Assembly (NCBI RefSeq): GCF_012844305.1
Contig: NZ_JABANE010000079.1
Location: forward strand, 1 to 41,090
DNA from: Flammeovirga aprica JL-4
GTDB taxonomy: Bacteria; Bacteroidota; Bacteroidia; Cytophagales; Flammeovirgaceae
DNA length: 41,090 nt
Reading direction: 5' to 3'
Every line of letters starts with the position of its first letter. Position 1 is the first letter of the stretch. The notes under the pieces were generated by a model. It saw only the letters and a list, made by a program, of their open reading frames with translations, made no database searches and was not told where the DNA came from. Below, one piece after another: positions 33,281 through 41,090 of the stretch. Both the position numbers and the translations under genes were made by a program.

Positions 33281-35473
33281 ATGAAACTATATTTACTAAC
33301 AGCATTACTTTTGGTCCAAAGCCTTGTTTTTGCACAAAACAAGCCCACGCTTATTCCATTTCCTCAAGAGGTAAACTGGAATGAAAATCACTTTATCCTT
33401 ACCAATGAGACAACACTTTTTGTAGAGGATAAAGCTTTTGATATCCATCACTTTTTAGAGGAGGTGAAGTTTCAAACAGGCATTTCTTTACAAGTTGTAG
33501 AAAATAAAGAAGAGGCCACTTTACAGATCCTTCTGGACCAAAATATTAAAGAAGAGGAAGGTTATCAATTAACAGTAACAGATCAATTAATAAAGCTTGA
33601 AGCTAAAACTACAAAAGGTACTATTAATGCTTCTGCTACCTTACTTCAACTTATTGGAAGTACAAAGGAAGTTCCAGAAGTTGTAATCAACGATGCTCCA
33701 CTTTTTGCATGGAGAGGAATGATGCTGGACGTGAGCAGACACTTTTTTGATGTGGAAACCATCAAGTCGTATTTAGACTTAATGGCACATTATAAAATGA
33801 ACAAATTCCACTGGCACTTGACAGAAGATCAAGGCTGGAGAATTGAAGTGAAACAATACCCGCTTTTAACTGAAAACTCAGCCTATAGAACTGAAAAAGA
33901 CGGTACAAAATACGGTGGTTTTTACACTCAAGAAGAAATCAAAGAAGTAGTAGCATATGCAGCGAAAAGAGGAATTGAAGTGATTCCGGAAATTGATATG
34001 CCTGGTCATATGGTAGCTGCTTTGGCTTCTTATCCAGAATTTTCATGTACAGGAGGTCCTTTTGAGGTACAAACAGAATGGGGTGTACACGAAGATGTTT
34101 TATGTGCAGGCAATGAAAGAACATATGAATTTGTTCAGAATATTCTAGATGAAATTATGCCATTGTTCCCATCAAAATACATGCACATAGGAGGGGATGA
34201 GTGCCCTAAAGCAAGATGGAAAGAGTGCCCTAAATGCCAAGCTAAAATCAAAACTGAAGGTTTAGAAGATGAGCACGAACTGCAAAGCTACTTTATCAAG
34301 AGAGTCGAGAAAATGGTGAATGCCAACGGGAAGAAAATGACTGGTTGGGATGAGATTCTTGAAGGAGGATTATCAGAAACAGCAACAGTTCAGTTGTGGA
34401 GAGATTTTCATGATAAAGATGCTGTAAGAAAGATTGCTGAAATGAGGAATGATATCATCGTATCACCTACAGGAATGTGTTATTTCGATTATGACATTGT
34501 GACGACTGATGTAGAGCAAGTGTACAACTATCAGCCAGTACCTTCAGATTTAGCAAAAGAGAAGCACCATCATGTATTGGGTGGTGAATGTACAGTTTGG
34601 ACGGAAAGAATTCCTGATAATGCCCGTCTAGATTTTATGGTTTTCCCAAGAATCATAGCATTCTCAGAAGCATTGTGGATCGGTCAGCAACAAGGATTTG
34701 AAGATTTCTCTGAAAGATTGGAGAACGAATATTCTTATTTAGATTCAAAAGGAATACAGTACGGTCCATCATCTAAAGTATTAGATGTTGAGGTTTTGAA
34801 TGAGAATGGACAATTGAAAGTACATGCCAAACCATTGATTGACGGTGTGAGCTTAAAATATAAAACGCCTTTATCAGAAGTGTTTGTTGATTACAATAAA
34901 GCTGTCGAAGTGAAAGAAACAGGGAAAGTTATCATTAAAGGTTATAGAAATGGAAGACCTTATGGTGATCCTGTTTCTTCGAACTTCGTGATGCATAAAG
35001 GAAGTAATGCGACAATTGAATTATCTACACCTCCTTCAAATCCTTATGAAAAAGCGGGTGTACAAGGTTTAGTTGACGGACGTTTAGGTTCTGAAAGAAA
35101 ATTCAAAGATGAAAGTTGGTTAGGTTTCAATGGAAAGGACGTGACAGCAACATTATCCTTTGAAAATAAGACTTCTATCTCAAGCATTCAACTAAGAGCT
35201 TATGATGAAGTAGGCTCATGGATTATGGCACCAAAGAATATAGAAGTGCTTTATTCTAAAGATGGGAAAAAGTATAAATCTGCTAATAAATTTAAATCCG
35301 AAACCGTTTCGACTGACGGAGACGTATTAATTTATAATTGGGAGGACTTATCAAAAATCAAAGAGATTAAATCTATCAAGATTATATATACCAACGGTGG
35401 AAAATTGCCAAAAGGAACAATGGGATCAGGCAATCCATCTTGGTTATTTATCGACGAAATTATCATACAATAA
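33281..35473 (+). CDS. GH20 beta-N-acetylhexosaminidase with C-terminal F5/8-like domain
   Basis: An exported exo-beta-N-acetylhexosaminidase, 730 residues, that removes terminal GlcNAc or GalNAc by substrate-assisted catalysis. The signal peptide ends VFAQ (19). A GH20b-like domain (about 21-140) precedes the catalytic barrel (about 143-480) with FHWHLTEDQGWRIE (176-189) and MHIGGDECPK, whose Asp306-Glu307 is the catalytic pair; DEILEGG and WTERIP follow. An Fn3-like stretch (about 500-580) leads to a discoidin/F5-8-type domain (about 585-730; GWID-like surface WIMAPKNIEVLYSKDG, ending SWLFIDEIIIQ). This end resembles that of the next gene. It should remove antennary GlcNAc so that the mannosidases can act. 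Confidence 0.95.
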   Translation: MKLYLLTALLLVQSLVFAQNKPTLIPFPQEVNWNENHFILTNETTLFVEDKAFDIHHFLEEVKFQTGISLQVVENKEEATLQILLDQNIKEEEGYQLTVTDQLIKLEAKTTKGTINASATLLQLIGSTKEVPEVVINDAPLFAWRGMMLDVSRHFFDVETIKSYLDLMAHYKMNKFHWHLTEDQGWRIEVKQYPLLTENSAYRTEKDGTKYGGFYTQEEIKEVVAYAAKRGIEVIPEIDMPGHMVAALASYPEFSCTGGPFEVQTEWGVHEDVLCAGNERTYEFVQNILDEIMPLFPSKYMHIGGDECPKARWKECPKCQAKIKTEGLEDEHELQSYFIKRVEKMVNANGKKMTGWDEILEGGLSETATVQLWRDFHDKDAVRKIAEMRNDIIVSPTGMCYFDYDIVTTDVEQVYNYQPVPSDLAKEKHHHVLGGECTVWTERIPDNARLDFMVFPRIIAFSEALWIGQQQGFEDFSERLENEYSYLDSKGIQYGPSSKVLDVEVLNENGQLKVHAKPLIDGVSLKYKTPLSEVFVDYNKAVEVKETGKVIIKGYRNGRPYGDPVSSNFVMHKGSNATIELSTPPSNPYEKAGVQGLVDGRLGSERKFKDESWLGFNGKDVTATLSFENKTSISSIQLRAYDEVGSWIMAPKNIEVLYSKDGKKYKSANKFKSETVSTDGDVLIYNWEDLSKIKEIKSIKIIYTNGGKLPKGTMGSGNPSWLFIDEIIIQ

Positions 35474-35535
35474 GAACTAAGCCAATGACTATTTGCTGTC
35501 AACTTAGTGCTTGAACACTTTACTATATATATACA

Positions 35536-38500
35536 ATGAATCGATTCTCCATTTCTTTTTTGTGGATTCCACTCCTTTTTGGATGTGTGTCCCATCTAAA
35601 TAACGTTGCAAGCAGTGCTCAAGACGAGCCTGAAATTATTTCTCACACAAAATATGTTGATCCGTTTATCGGAACAGGTGGTCATGGACATACCTTCCCA
35701 GGTGCCACGGTGCCATTTGGTATGGTACAGTTAAGTCCTGATACCGGTGTTGAAGGATGGGACTGGAGTTCTGGATATCACGTTTCAGATTCTTCGGTAA
35801 TGGGATTTTCACATACGCACCTTCAAGGAACAGGTGGCGGAGATTATGGAGATATTTTATTAATGCCTACAGTGGGTGAAATCAAAACTGAGCCGGGTTC
35901 TAAAGCTAATCCTGATGAAGGATACCGCTCGCGTTTTGAGCATGTAAATGAGCAAGCCGACCCAGGATATTATTCTGTATTTTTAGAAGATTATAAAGTA
36001 TTAGCGGAATTAACAGCAACGACTAGAGTAGGTGTACACCGTTACACTTTCCCTGAATCTGATGCTTCACATATCATCTTAGATCTAAAGCATGGTATTT
36101 CTGATACAGCAAGAGAGACATGGTTCCAAGTGAATGGTGATAATGAGATTGTAGGTTTAAGACGTTCATCAGGTTGGGCAAGAGATCAGTACATTTATTT
36201 TGTAGCTCAATTCTCAAAACCTTTCAAATCGATCCAAGGAGTAAAAGGTGGTGAATTGATCAATAATGCTACTAAAGTGGAAGGTGATGATGTGAAAGCC
36301 GTGATCAATTATGATACAAAATTGGATGAAGAAGTTGTGGTAAAAGTGGCCATTTCTTCGGTATCAATTGACGGTGCTCGTAAAAATATGGAAGCAGAAA
36401 CTCAAGGGTTCGACTTTGAGGCAGTAAAAAGACAAGCCGATTTAACTTGGAATGAGAAATTATCAAAAATTGAAGTAGAAGGTGGAGATCAAGTACAACG
36501 TACTATTTTCTATACTTCTTTATATCATTCTATGACGGTTCCAAACGTATTCATGGATGTTGATCATCAGTACAGAGGTATGGATCATAAAATTCATAAA
36601 GCGGAAGGGTTTACAAACTACACGCTATTCTCTTTATGGGATACTTTCCGTGCAACGCATCCATTATTTACATTAACATCACCAAAAGAAAACAATGATT
36701 TCATTAAATCAATGTTGGCAAAATATGAGCAATCAGGTCAGTTGCCAGTTTGGGAATTAGCCGCTAATGAAACAGGAACAATGATTGGATTCCACTCAGC
36801 ACCTGTAATTGTGGATGCAATGCTGAAAGGTCAAACTAATTTTGACGAAGAAAAAGCATATGAGGCATTAGTAGCTGCAGCTGAAGATCCAAGAAGAGGA
36901 TTGAACTGGTTTAATGCTGAAGGATATATTCCACTGGAAAAAGAAGCGAACTCTGTTTCTAAACAAGTGGAATATGCTTATGATATGTGGACGGTAGCTC
37001 AAGTGGCAAAGCGTTTGGGTAAAACAGAAGATTACAAAAAGTATAGCAATAGAGCATTGAACTACAAATTATTGTTCAATGAAGAAACAGGTTTTATCAG
37101 AGGGAAAGACTTATATGGTAATTGGGTGACACCTTTTGACCCAATGAATATTTCTTTATTGGGAGCTGGTGAATATACAGAAGGAAATGCATGGCATTAT
37201 AACTTCTTTGCTCCACAAGACGTAAACGGCCTGATTGAATTACACGGTGGTGACGCAGGCTTTGTAGCTAAAGTGGATGAAATGTTTGAGCAAGAAGCTG
37301 TAAATGATAACCATATGGCACATGATGTGACAGGTTTGATTGGACAGTATGCTCAAGGTAATGAGCCATCACACCACGCCATTTATTTATATAACTACGC
37401 AGGTCAACCTTCTAAAACACAAGCAAGAATCCGTCAAGTGATGGATGAAATGTATACTGCCGAAAGAGATGGTCTTTCAGGTAATGAAGATTGTGGTCAG
37501 ATGTCGGCTTGGTACGTGTTCTCAGCGATGGGCTTCTATCCTGTAAACCCAGCCAACGGAGAATATATCATTGGTAGCCCGATTTTCTCAAAAGTGACCA
37601 TTCACCTGGATAATGGAAACGATTTCGTGATTGAAGCGAAAAACAACGACATCAATAACCTTTATATTCAAGGTGCAACTTTAAATGGTAACCCAATTGA
37701 TAAATCATTTATCACTCATCAGCAAATTGAAGAAGGTGGAAAAATCACATTTGAAATGGGAGCTTCAAAATCAACATGGGGTGAGGCAAAAGAAAGCCGT
37801 CCAGTTTCTTATGCGATTACTCCTGCTGAAGAAGCTGAATTATTGGAAGTAAAAGAGCAAGTATTCCGTCCTGCTATTACTAATAAATCAGTGTTGTTTA
37901 ATTCCACTGCAAAAGTAGGATTAAAATGCATCACTCCAGAAGTGAAAATTTACTATACATTGGATGGTTCTACTCCTTCAGCGTCTTCTACTGAATACAA
38001 TGAAGCATTTACATTGGATCAATCAACAATGGTAAAAGCAATTGCAATCAACGAACATGGTGCGTCAAGCAAGGTTTCAGAATTTGATTTCAAAAAAGCC
38101 TATTACAATACGGGCGAAGAATTCCCTAAGTTAACGATCAACTATGAGAAAAATGCTTCATACGATGCTGGTGATAATGGTATTCTGAATGGAGAATATG
38201 CGTCAGATAACTTAAGAGACGGTAAGTGGGATGGTGTTTCAGGACAAGACTTGGAAGCTGTTGTGGATTTAGGAAAGCCAAAACAATTACACCAATTGTC
38301 TATGGGCTTCTTGGAAAACACCTCTTCATGGTTATTCTTACCTCAAAAAATCACATTCTACGTTTCAAAAGACGGCAAAGAATTTACAGAGGTAAGTCAA
38401 CAAACAGTTGAAATGCCAAATGATCATCCAGTGATCTGCGTAACAAGATTCTCAGCAGAAGTGAACGGCACTTACCAATATGTAAAAGTGGTAGCTGAAC

Positions 38501-38580
38501 CTTTCAAGAAATTACCATCTTGGCATTTAGGTGCAGGAAACACACCATGGATGTTTACAGATGAATTAGTGATTGAATAA
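35536..38580 (+). CDS. GH92 alpha-mannosidase lipoprotein with CHB_HEX_C and F5/8-like C-terminal domains (second copy)
   Basis: A 1014-residue multidomain GH92 mannosidase. The lipobox is LFGC (Cys17). The catalytic region (about 36-755) has VDPFIGTGGHGHTFPGATVP, GFSHTHLQGTGGGD, SLWDTFRATHPLFTL, QGNEPSHHAIYLYNY (NEP at 609-611) and GNEDCGQMSAW (from 649), all as in the first copy. After it come a chitobiase/hexosaminidase C-terminal-like domain (about 781-855; KIYYTLDGSTPSAS) and a discoidin/F5-8-like domain (about 860-1014; WLFLPQKITFYVSKDGKEF, ending PWMFTDELVIE). The added modules may bind glycan or protein and target the enzyme to glycoproteins. It lies 62 bp after the GH20 gene and before another hairpin. 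Confidence 0.95.
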   Translation: MNRFSISFLWIPLLFGCVSHLNNVASSAQDEPEIISHTKYVDPFIGTGGHGHTFPGATVPFGMVQLSPDTGVEGWDWSSGYHVSDSSVMGFSHTHLQGTGGGDYGDILLMPTVGEIKTEPGSKANPDEGYRSRFEHVNEQADPGYYSVFLEDYKVLAELTATTRVGVHRYTFPESDASHIILDLKHGISDTARETWFQVNGDNEIVGLRRSSGWARDQYIYFVAQFSKPFKSIQGVKGGELINNATKVEGDDVKAVINYDTKLDEEVVVKVAISSVSIDGARKNMEAETQGFDFEAVKRQADLTWNEKLSKIEVEGGDQVQRTIFYTSLYHSMTVPNVFMDVDHQYRGMDHKIHKAEGFTNYTLFSLWDTFRATHPLFTLTSPKENNDFIKSMLAKYEQSGQLPVWELAANETGTMIGFHSAPVIVDAMLKGQTNFDEEKAYEALVAAAEDPRRGLNWFNAEGYIPLEKEANSVSKQVEYAYDMWTVAQVAKRLGKTEDYKKYSNRALNYKLLFNEETGFIRGKDLYGNWVTPFDPMNISLLGAGEYTEGNAWHYNFFAPQDVNGLIELHGGDAGFVAKVDEMFEQEAVNDNHMAHDVTGLIGQYAQGNEPSHHAIYLYNYAGQPSKTQARIRQVMDEMYTAERDGLSGNEDCGQMSAWYVFSAMGFYPVNPANGEYIIGSPIFSKVTIHLDNGNDFVIEAKNNDINNLYIQGATLNGNPIDKSFITHQQIEEGGKITFEMGASKSTWGEAKESRPVSYAITPAEEAELLEVKEQVFRPAITNKSVLFNSTAKVGLKCITPEVKIYYTLDGSTPSASSTEYNEAFTLDQSTMVKAIAINEHGASSKVSEFDFKKAYYNTGEEFPKLTINYEKNASYDAGDNGILNGEYASDNLRDGKWDGVSGQDLEAVVDLGKPKQLHQLSMGFLENTSSWLFLPQKITFYVSKDGKEFTEVSQQTVEMPNDHPVICVTRFSAEVNGTYQYVKVVAEPFKKLPSWHLGAGNTPWMFTDELVIE

Positions 38581-38592
38581 AGCCAATTATAA

Positions 38593-38625
38593 AGGCCCCA
38601 TGCGTATTACTTAAGCATGGGGCTT
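38593..38625 (+). promoter_or_regulatory. Intercistronic hairpin between second and third GH92 genes
   Basis: GCCCCATGC (38595-38603) pairs perfectly with GCATGGGGC (38615-38623), with two further weaker pairs, an 11-base loop and only a weak T-rich tail. It may be a partial terminator or stability element that lowers expression of the last gene. Confidence 0.55.
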
Positions 38626-38643
38626 AATTTCAAAATAGATGCA

Positions 38644-40884
38644 ATGAAAAAAATATTTTACTTATTAACTCTTTTCTTGAGCACTTCACTTTTAGCACAA
38701 GATTACACGGAGTATGTGAACCCATTTATCGGAACTTCAAATTACGGAGCAACCAACCCAGGAGCAATTGCACCAAGAGGAATGGTTTCAGTAGTTCCTT
38801 TTAATACATCAGGTAAAGGCAATAAAATGGAAAAAGACAGCGATTGGTTGTCCTTCCCATATGCTTATGAAAATACCATTTTTACAGGTTATAGCCACGT
38901 CAACTTAAGTGGTGTAGGTTGTCCTGATTTAGGAGCTGTTATTGTAATGCCGACAACAGGCGATTTGAATATTCATCCATCAGAATACGGTACTACTTAT
39001 TCAAAGGAAACAGCCAAGGCAGGGTATTATTCTAACTTCTTAGAGAAATATCAAGTTGCAACTGAAGTGACGGCGACACAAAGAGCAGGTATTAGTAAAT
39101 ATAAATTCCCAGCAGGTAAAGCCAATTTACTTTTGAACTTAGGTCAAGCCCTTTCTAATGAAAGCGGTGCAATGGTGAAAGTAGTCAATGATCAGGAGAT
39201 TGAAGGCATGAGAATGATAGGATCTTTCTGCTATAATAATCCTAAGACTATTTACCCTGTTTACTTCGTGATGAAAGTAAATAAGAAAGCAGATAGAACA
39301 GGAGTTTGGCAACAGCACAACAAAATTGATGGCATTGAAGCACAATGGATGTCTGCTTACAATGGTCAGCAAAGAATTATTGAAGATGCTTATTACCCAA
39401 TCATTGGTGATTCATTAGGAGCTTATTTCTCTTATGATTTTGAAGAAGCGACTGAAGTAGAAGTGAAAATTGGTATTTCTTATGTAAGCATCGAAAACGC
39501 AAGAGAGAATTTAGAAAAAGAAGTTTCAAACGTTTCATTTGATGAAATTGCCAACAGAGCCAAAGACAATTGGAATGAAAAATTATCAAGAATTGAAGTA
39601 GAAGGTGGTTCTGATGATGACAAAACTGTTTTCTATACAGCCCTTTATCATTCTATGATTCACCCGAACGTAATGAGTGATGTGAACGGAGAATATCCAG
39701 AAGCAAAAACGCGTAAAACAAAGAAAACAGATGGTGAACGTTATACAGTTTTCAGCCTTTGGGATACGTACAGAAACTTGCACCAATTGATGACCCTAGT
39801 TTATCCAGAGCAACAATTGAATATGGTCAATACCATGTTAGATATTTATGATGAAACAGGTTGGTTACCAAAGTGGGAATTAAATGGAACAGAAACATTT
39901 ACGATGGTAGGTGATCCTGCCGCAATCGTCGTAGCCGATACTTATTTAAGAGGACTAAGAGGTTTTGATGAGCAGAAAGCATTTGAAGCCATTCTAAAAT
40001 CAGCTTACCCAGTTGAAGGAGGTAACCCGGTAAGACCATGTGTAGACAATTACATCAAATACGGTTATGTTCCTGTAGAAGATGAATTAGAAGATAAACT
40101 TTGGGGTTCAGTATCTACAACATTAGAATATACAGTGGCGGATTGGAGTATTGCTCAGTTTGCAAAAGAATTGGGTGATCAAGAAAAGTACAAAGAGTTC
40201 TATAACCGTTCAATGGGTTATAAAAAGATGTTTGACAAAGAGTCGAACTTCTTAAGACCGAAACACATGGATGGTAAATGGCACGAACCGTTTGATCCAG
40301 CACACGGTGCAAATTTTGAGCACAATATCGGGTACGTAGAAGGGAATGCTTACCAATACAACCTAATGGTACAATATGATATACCAGGTTTAGTAAAGCA
40401 GTTTGGCGGTAGCAAAGCTTTCGTGAACCGTTTAGATGAGATCTTCGAGAAAGATCAATTCGATATGGCCAATGAGCCTGACATGGCATATCCTTACGCT
40501 TACAATTACATCAAAGGAAAAGAATACAAAACACAAGACAAGGTAATTGAATTAAGAGAGAAATATTTCACGAACAAGCCTGACGGTATCGCAGGAAACG
40601 ATGATACAGGAACGATGTCAGCTTGGGTAGTCTTCTCCATGATGGGCTTCTATCCAGATGCACCATCAACACCTCAATATGCTTTAACTACTCCAGCTTT
40701 TGATAAAGTGACGATCAAACTAGATCACGATGTTTGGGGAACTGATGAGCTTGTTATCAAAAAAGAAGGAGGAAATACAAACCATATTCAATCCATCAAA
40801 GTGAATGGAAAAACGAAGAAAGGATACTTTATTTCTCACAAAGATTTAGTGGGAGCAAAGGAAATTGTATTCCATACAAAATAA
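38644..40884 (+). CDS. GH92 family glycosidase, divergent third copy
   Basis: A 746-residue exported GH92 enzyme. The signal peptide MKKIFYLLTLFLSTSLLAQ fixes the start at 38644; an earlier ATG at 38617 lies inside the intercistronic hairpin and would spoil the signal. Family hallmarks are present but altered. VNPFIGTSNYGATNPGAIAP and GYSHVNLSGVGCPDLG replace the usual SHTHLxGTG form. NEPDMAYPYAYNY (NEP at 610-612) replaces NEPSHH, and GNDDTGTMSAW (from 651) replaces GNEDCGQMS. These changes put it in a different GH92 subgroup from its two neighbours and suggest another linkage or a modified mannoside. It lacks a lipobox, so it is probably periplasmic. It is the last gene of the operon. Confidence 0.93.
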   Translation: MKKIFYLLTLFLSTSLLAQDYTEYVNPFIGTSNYGATNPGAIAPRGMVSVVPFNTSGKGNKMEKDSDWLSFPYAYENTIFTGYSHVNLSGVGCPDLGAVIVMPTTGDLNIHPSEYGTTYSKETAKAGYYSNFLEKYQVATEVTATQRAGISKYKFPAGKANLLLNLGQALSNESGAMVKVVNDQEIEGMRMIGSFCYNNPKTIYPVYFVMKVNKKADRTGVWQQHNKIDGIEAQWMSAYNGQQRIIEDAYYPIIGDSLGAYFSYDFEEATEVEVKIGISYVSIENARENLEKEVSNVSFDEIANRAKDNWNEKLSRIEVEGGSDDDKTVFYTALYHSMIHPNVMSDVNGEYPEAKTRKTKKTDGERYTVFSLWDTYRNLHQLMTLVYPEQQLNMVNTMLDIYDETGWLPKWELNGTETFTMVGDPAAIVVADTYLRGLRGFDEQKAFEAILKSAYPVEGGNPVRPCVDNYIKYGYVPVEDELEDKLWGSVSTTLEYTVADWSIAQFAKELGDQEKYKEFYNRSMGYKKMFDKESNFLRPKHMDGKWHEPFDPAHGANFEHNIGYVEGNAYQYNLMVQYDIPGLVKQFGGSKAFVNRLDEIFEKDQFDMANEPDMAYPYAYNYIKGKEYKTQDKVIELREKYFTNKPDGIAGNDDTGTMSAWVVFSMMGFYPDAPSTPQYALTTPAFDKVTIKLDHDVWGTDELVIKKEGGNTNHIQSIKVNGKTKKGYFISHKDLVGAKEIVFHTK

Positions 40885-40911
40885 CAAAGATAATTTTATT
40901 TGAGAGCAAAG

Positions 40912-40941
40912 AGTCAAGGCTGAGAGGTCTTGGCTTTTTTG
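40912..40941 (+). terminator. Terminator of the N-glycan operon
   Basis: A 9-bp stem with two G-T pairs (40912-40920 with 40927-40935) and a six-base loop is followed by T residues. It closes the five-gene rightward unit. Confidence 0.75.
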
Positions 40942-41023
40942 TTTTAAAGGGTTTCTATTGATGATCTAAAGTCAATGTTAATTGTATCAATTAATTATCA
41001 CTTCAATATTAATTTATGTGTAA

Positions 41024-41090
41024 CTACTCAGCAATAGGAATTTTCAACGAAGCAAGCGTTATAAAAGCCTCAAGTATACTCTCTCCTTTC
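41024..41090 (-). CDS. Possible 3' end of a minus-strand gene cut by the window edge
   Basis: On the minus strand the last 67 bases read in one frame as KGESILEAFITLASLKIPIA then Glu and a TAG stop. The sequence looks protein-like, with an amphipathic pattern and no rare run, and the position, convergent to the operon terminator, fits a gene end. The product cannot be named from 21 residues. It could be chance. Confidence 0.4.
   Translation of the reverse strand, partial: KGESILEAFITLASLKIPIAE

Noticed and set aside
38617..38643. Upstream ATG for the third GH92 gene
   Set aside because: It lies inside the 3' arm of the intercistronic hairpin and would precede a complete signal peptide.
1..41090. 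CRISPR arrays, insertion sequences, prophage genes or tRNAs
   Set aside because: No regularly spaced repeats, transposase or phage proteins, or cloverleaf-like sequences were seen in the intergenic regions.

Overview
The window is AT-rich DNA from a member of the Bacteroidota, most like a marine Cytophagales bacterium of the Flammeovirga type. The phylum call rests on several signs: a CarboxypepD_reg/plug/OMP_b-brl receptor, a Reg_prop/Y_Y_Y regulator, GH92 and GH20 glycosidases with lipoprotein signals, -7 elements of the TAnnTTTG type, and start codons without clear Shine-Dalgarno sequences. The genus is an inference. No tRNA, rRNA, insertion sequence, phage gene or CRISPR array was seen.

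Region 1 (1-13.2 kb) is mixed housekeeping and stress genes, mostly as single genes or pairs closed by strong hairpin terminators. It holds a six-pass membrane protein with a LuxR-like HTH, an EamA transporter, an exported caspase-like protein, an SF1 helicase, a TonB-dependent-receptor-like outer membrane protein, a Crp/Fnr regulator with a rhodanese, a DUF985 cupin, a PAS protein with a degraded kinase core, and a secreted DRGH nuclease with a Cys/His tail.

Region 2 (13.3-26.5 kb) is central metabolism and signalling. It holds an unrecognised protein followed by a structured, possibly non-coding stretch; ridA, pta and ackA in one direction; an Hpt protein 12 bp downstream of a sigma-54 activator with a degenerate receiver; an alpha-carbonic anhydrase lipoprotein; aspartate kinase; a cell-wall amidase; and an Lrp/AsnC regulator next to an M28 peptidase.

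Region 3 (26.6-40.9 kb) is a dedicated N-glycan degradation locus. A membrane-spanning regulator (14 propeller repeats, Y_Y_Y domain, one TM helix, coiled coil, LuxR-like HTH, no kinase) is divergent from five co-directional genes: Tat-exported glycosylasparaginase, GH92 lipoprotein, GH20 hexosaminidase, GH92 lipoprotein with accessory domains, and a divergent third GH92. Together they could trim mannose and GlcNAc from N-glycans and release the last GlcNAc from asparagine. No SusC/SusD pair or endo-glycosidase is present in the window. The divergent promoter region carries a 13/14-identical repeat placed almost symmetrically in front of both genes, a good candidate operator.

The right edge probably cuts into the 3' end of a minus-strand gene.
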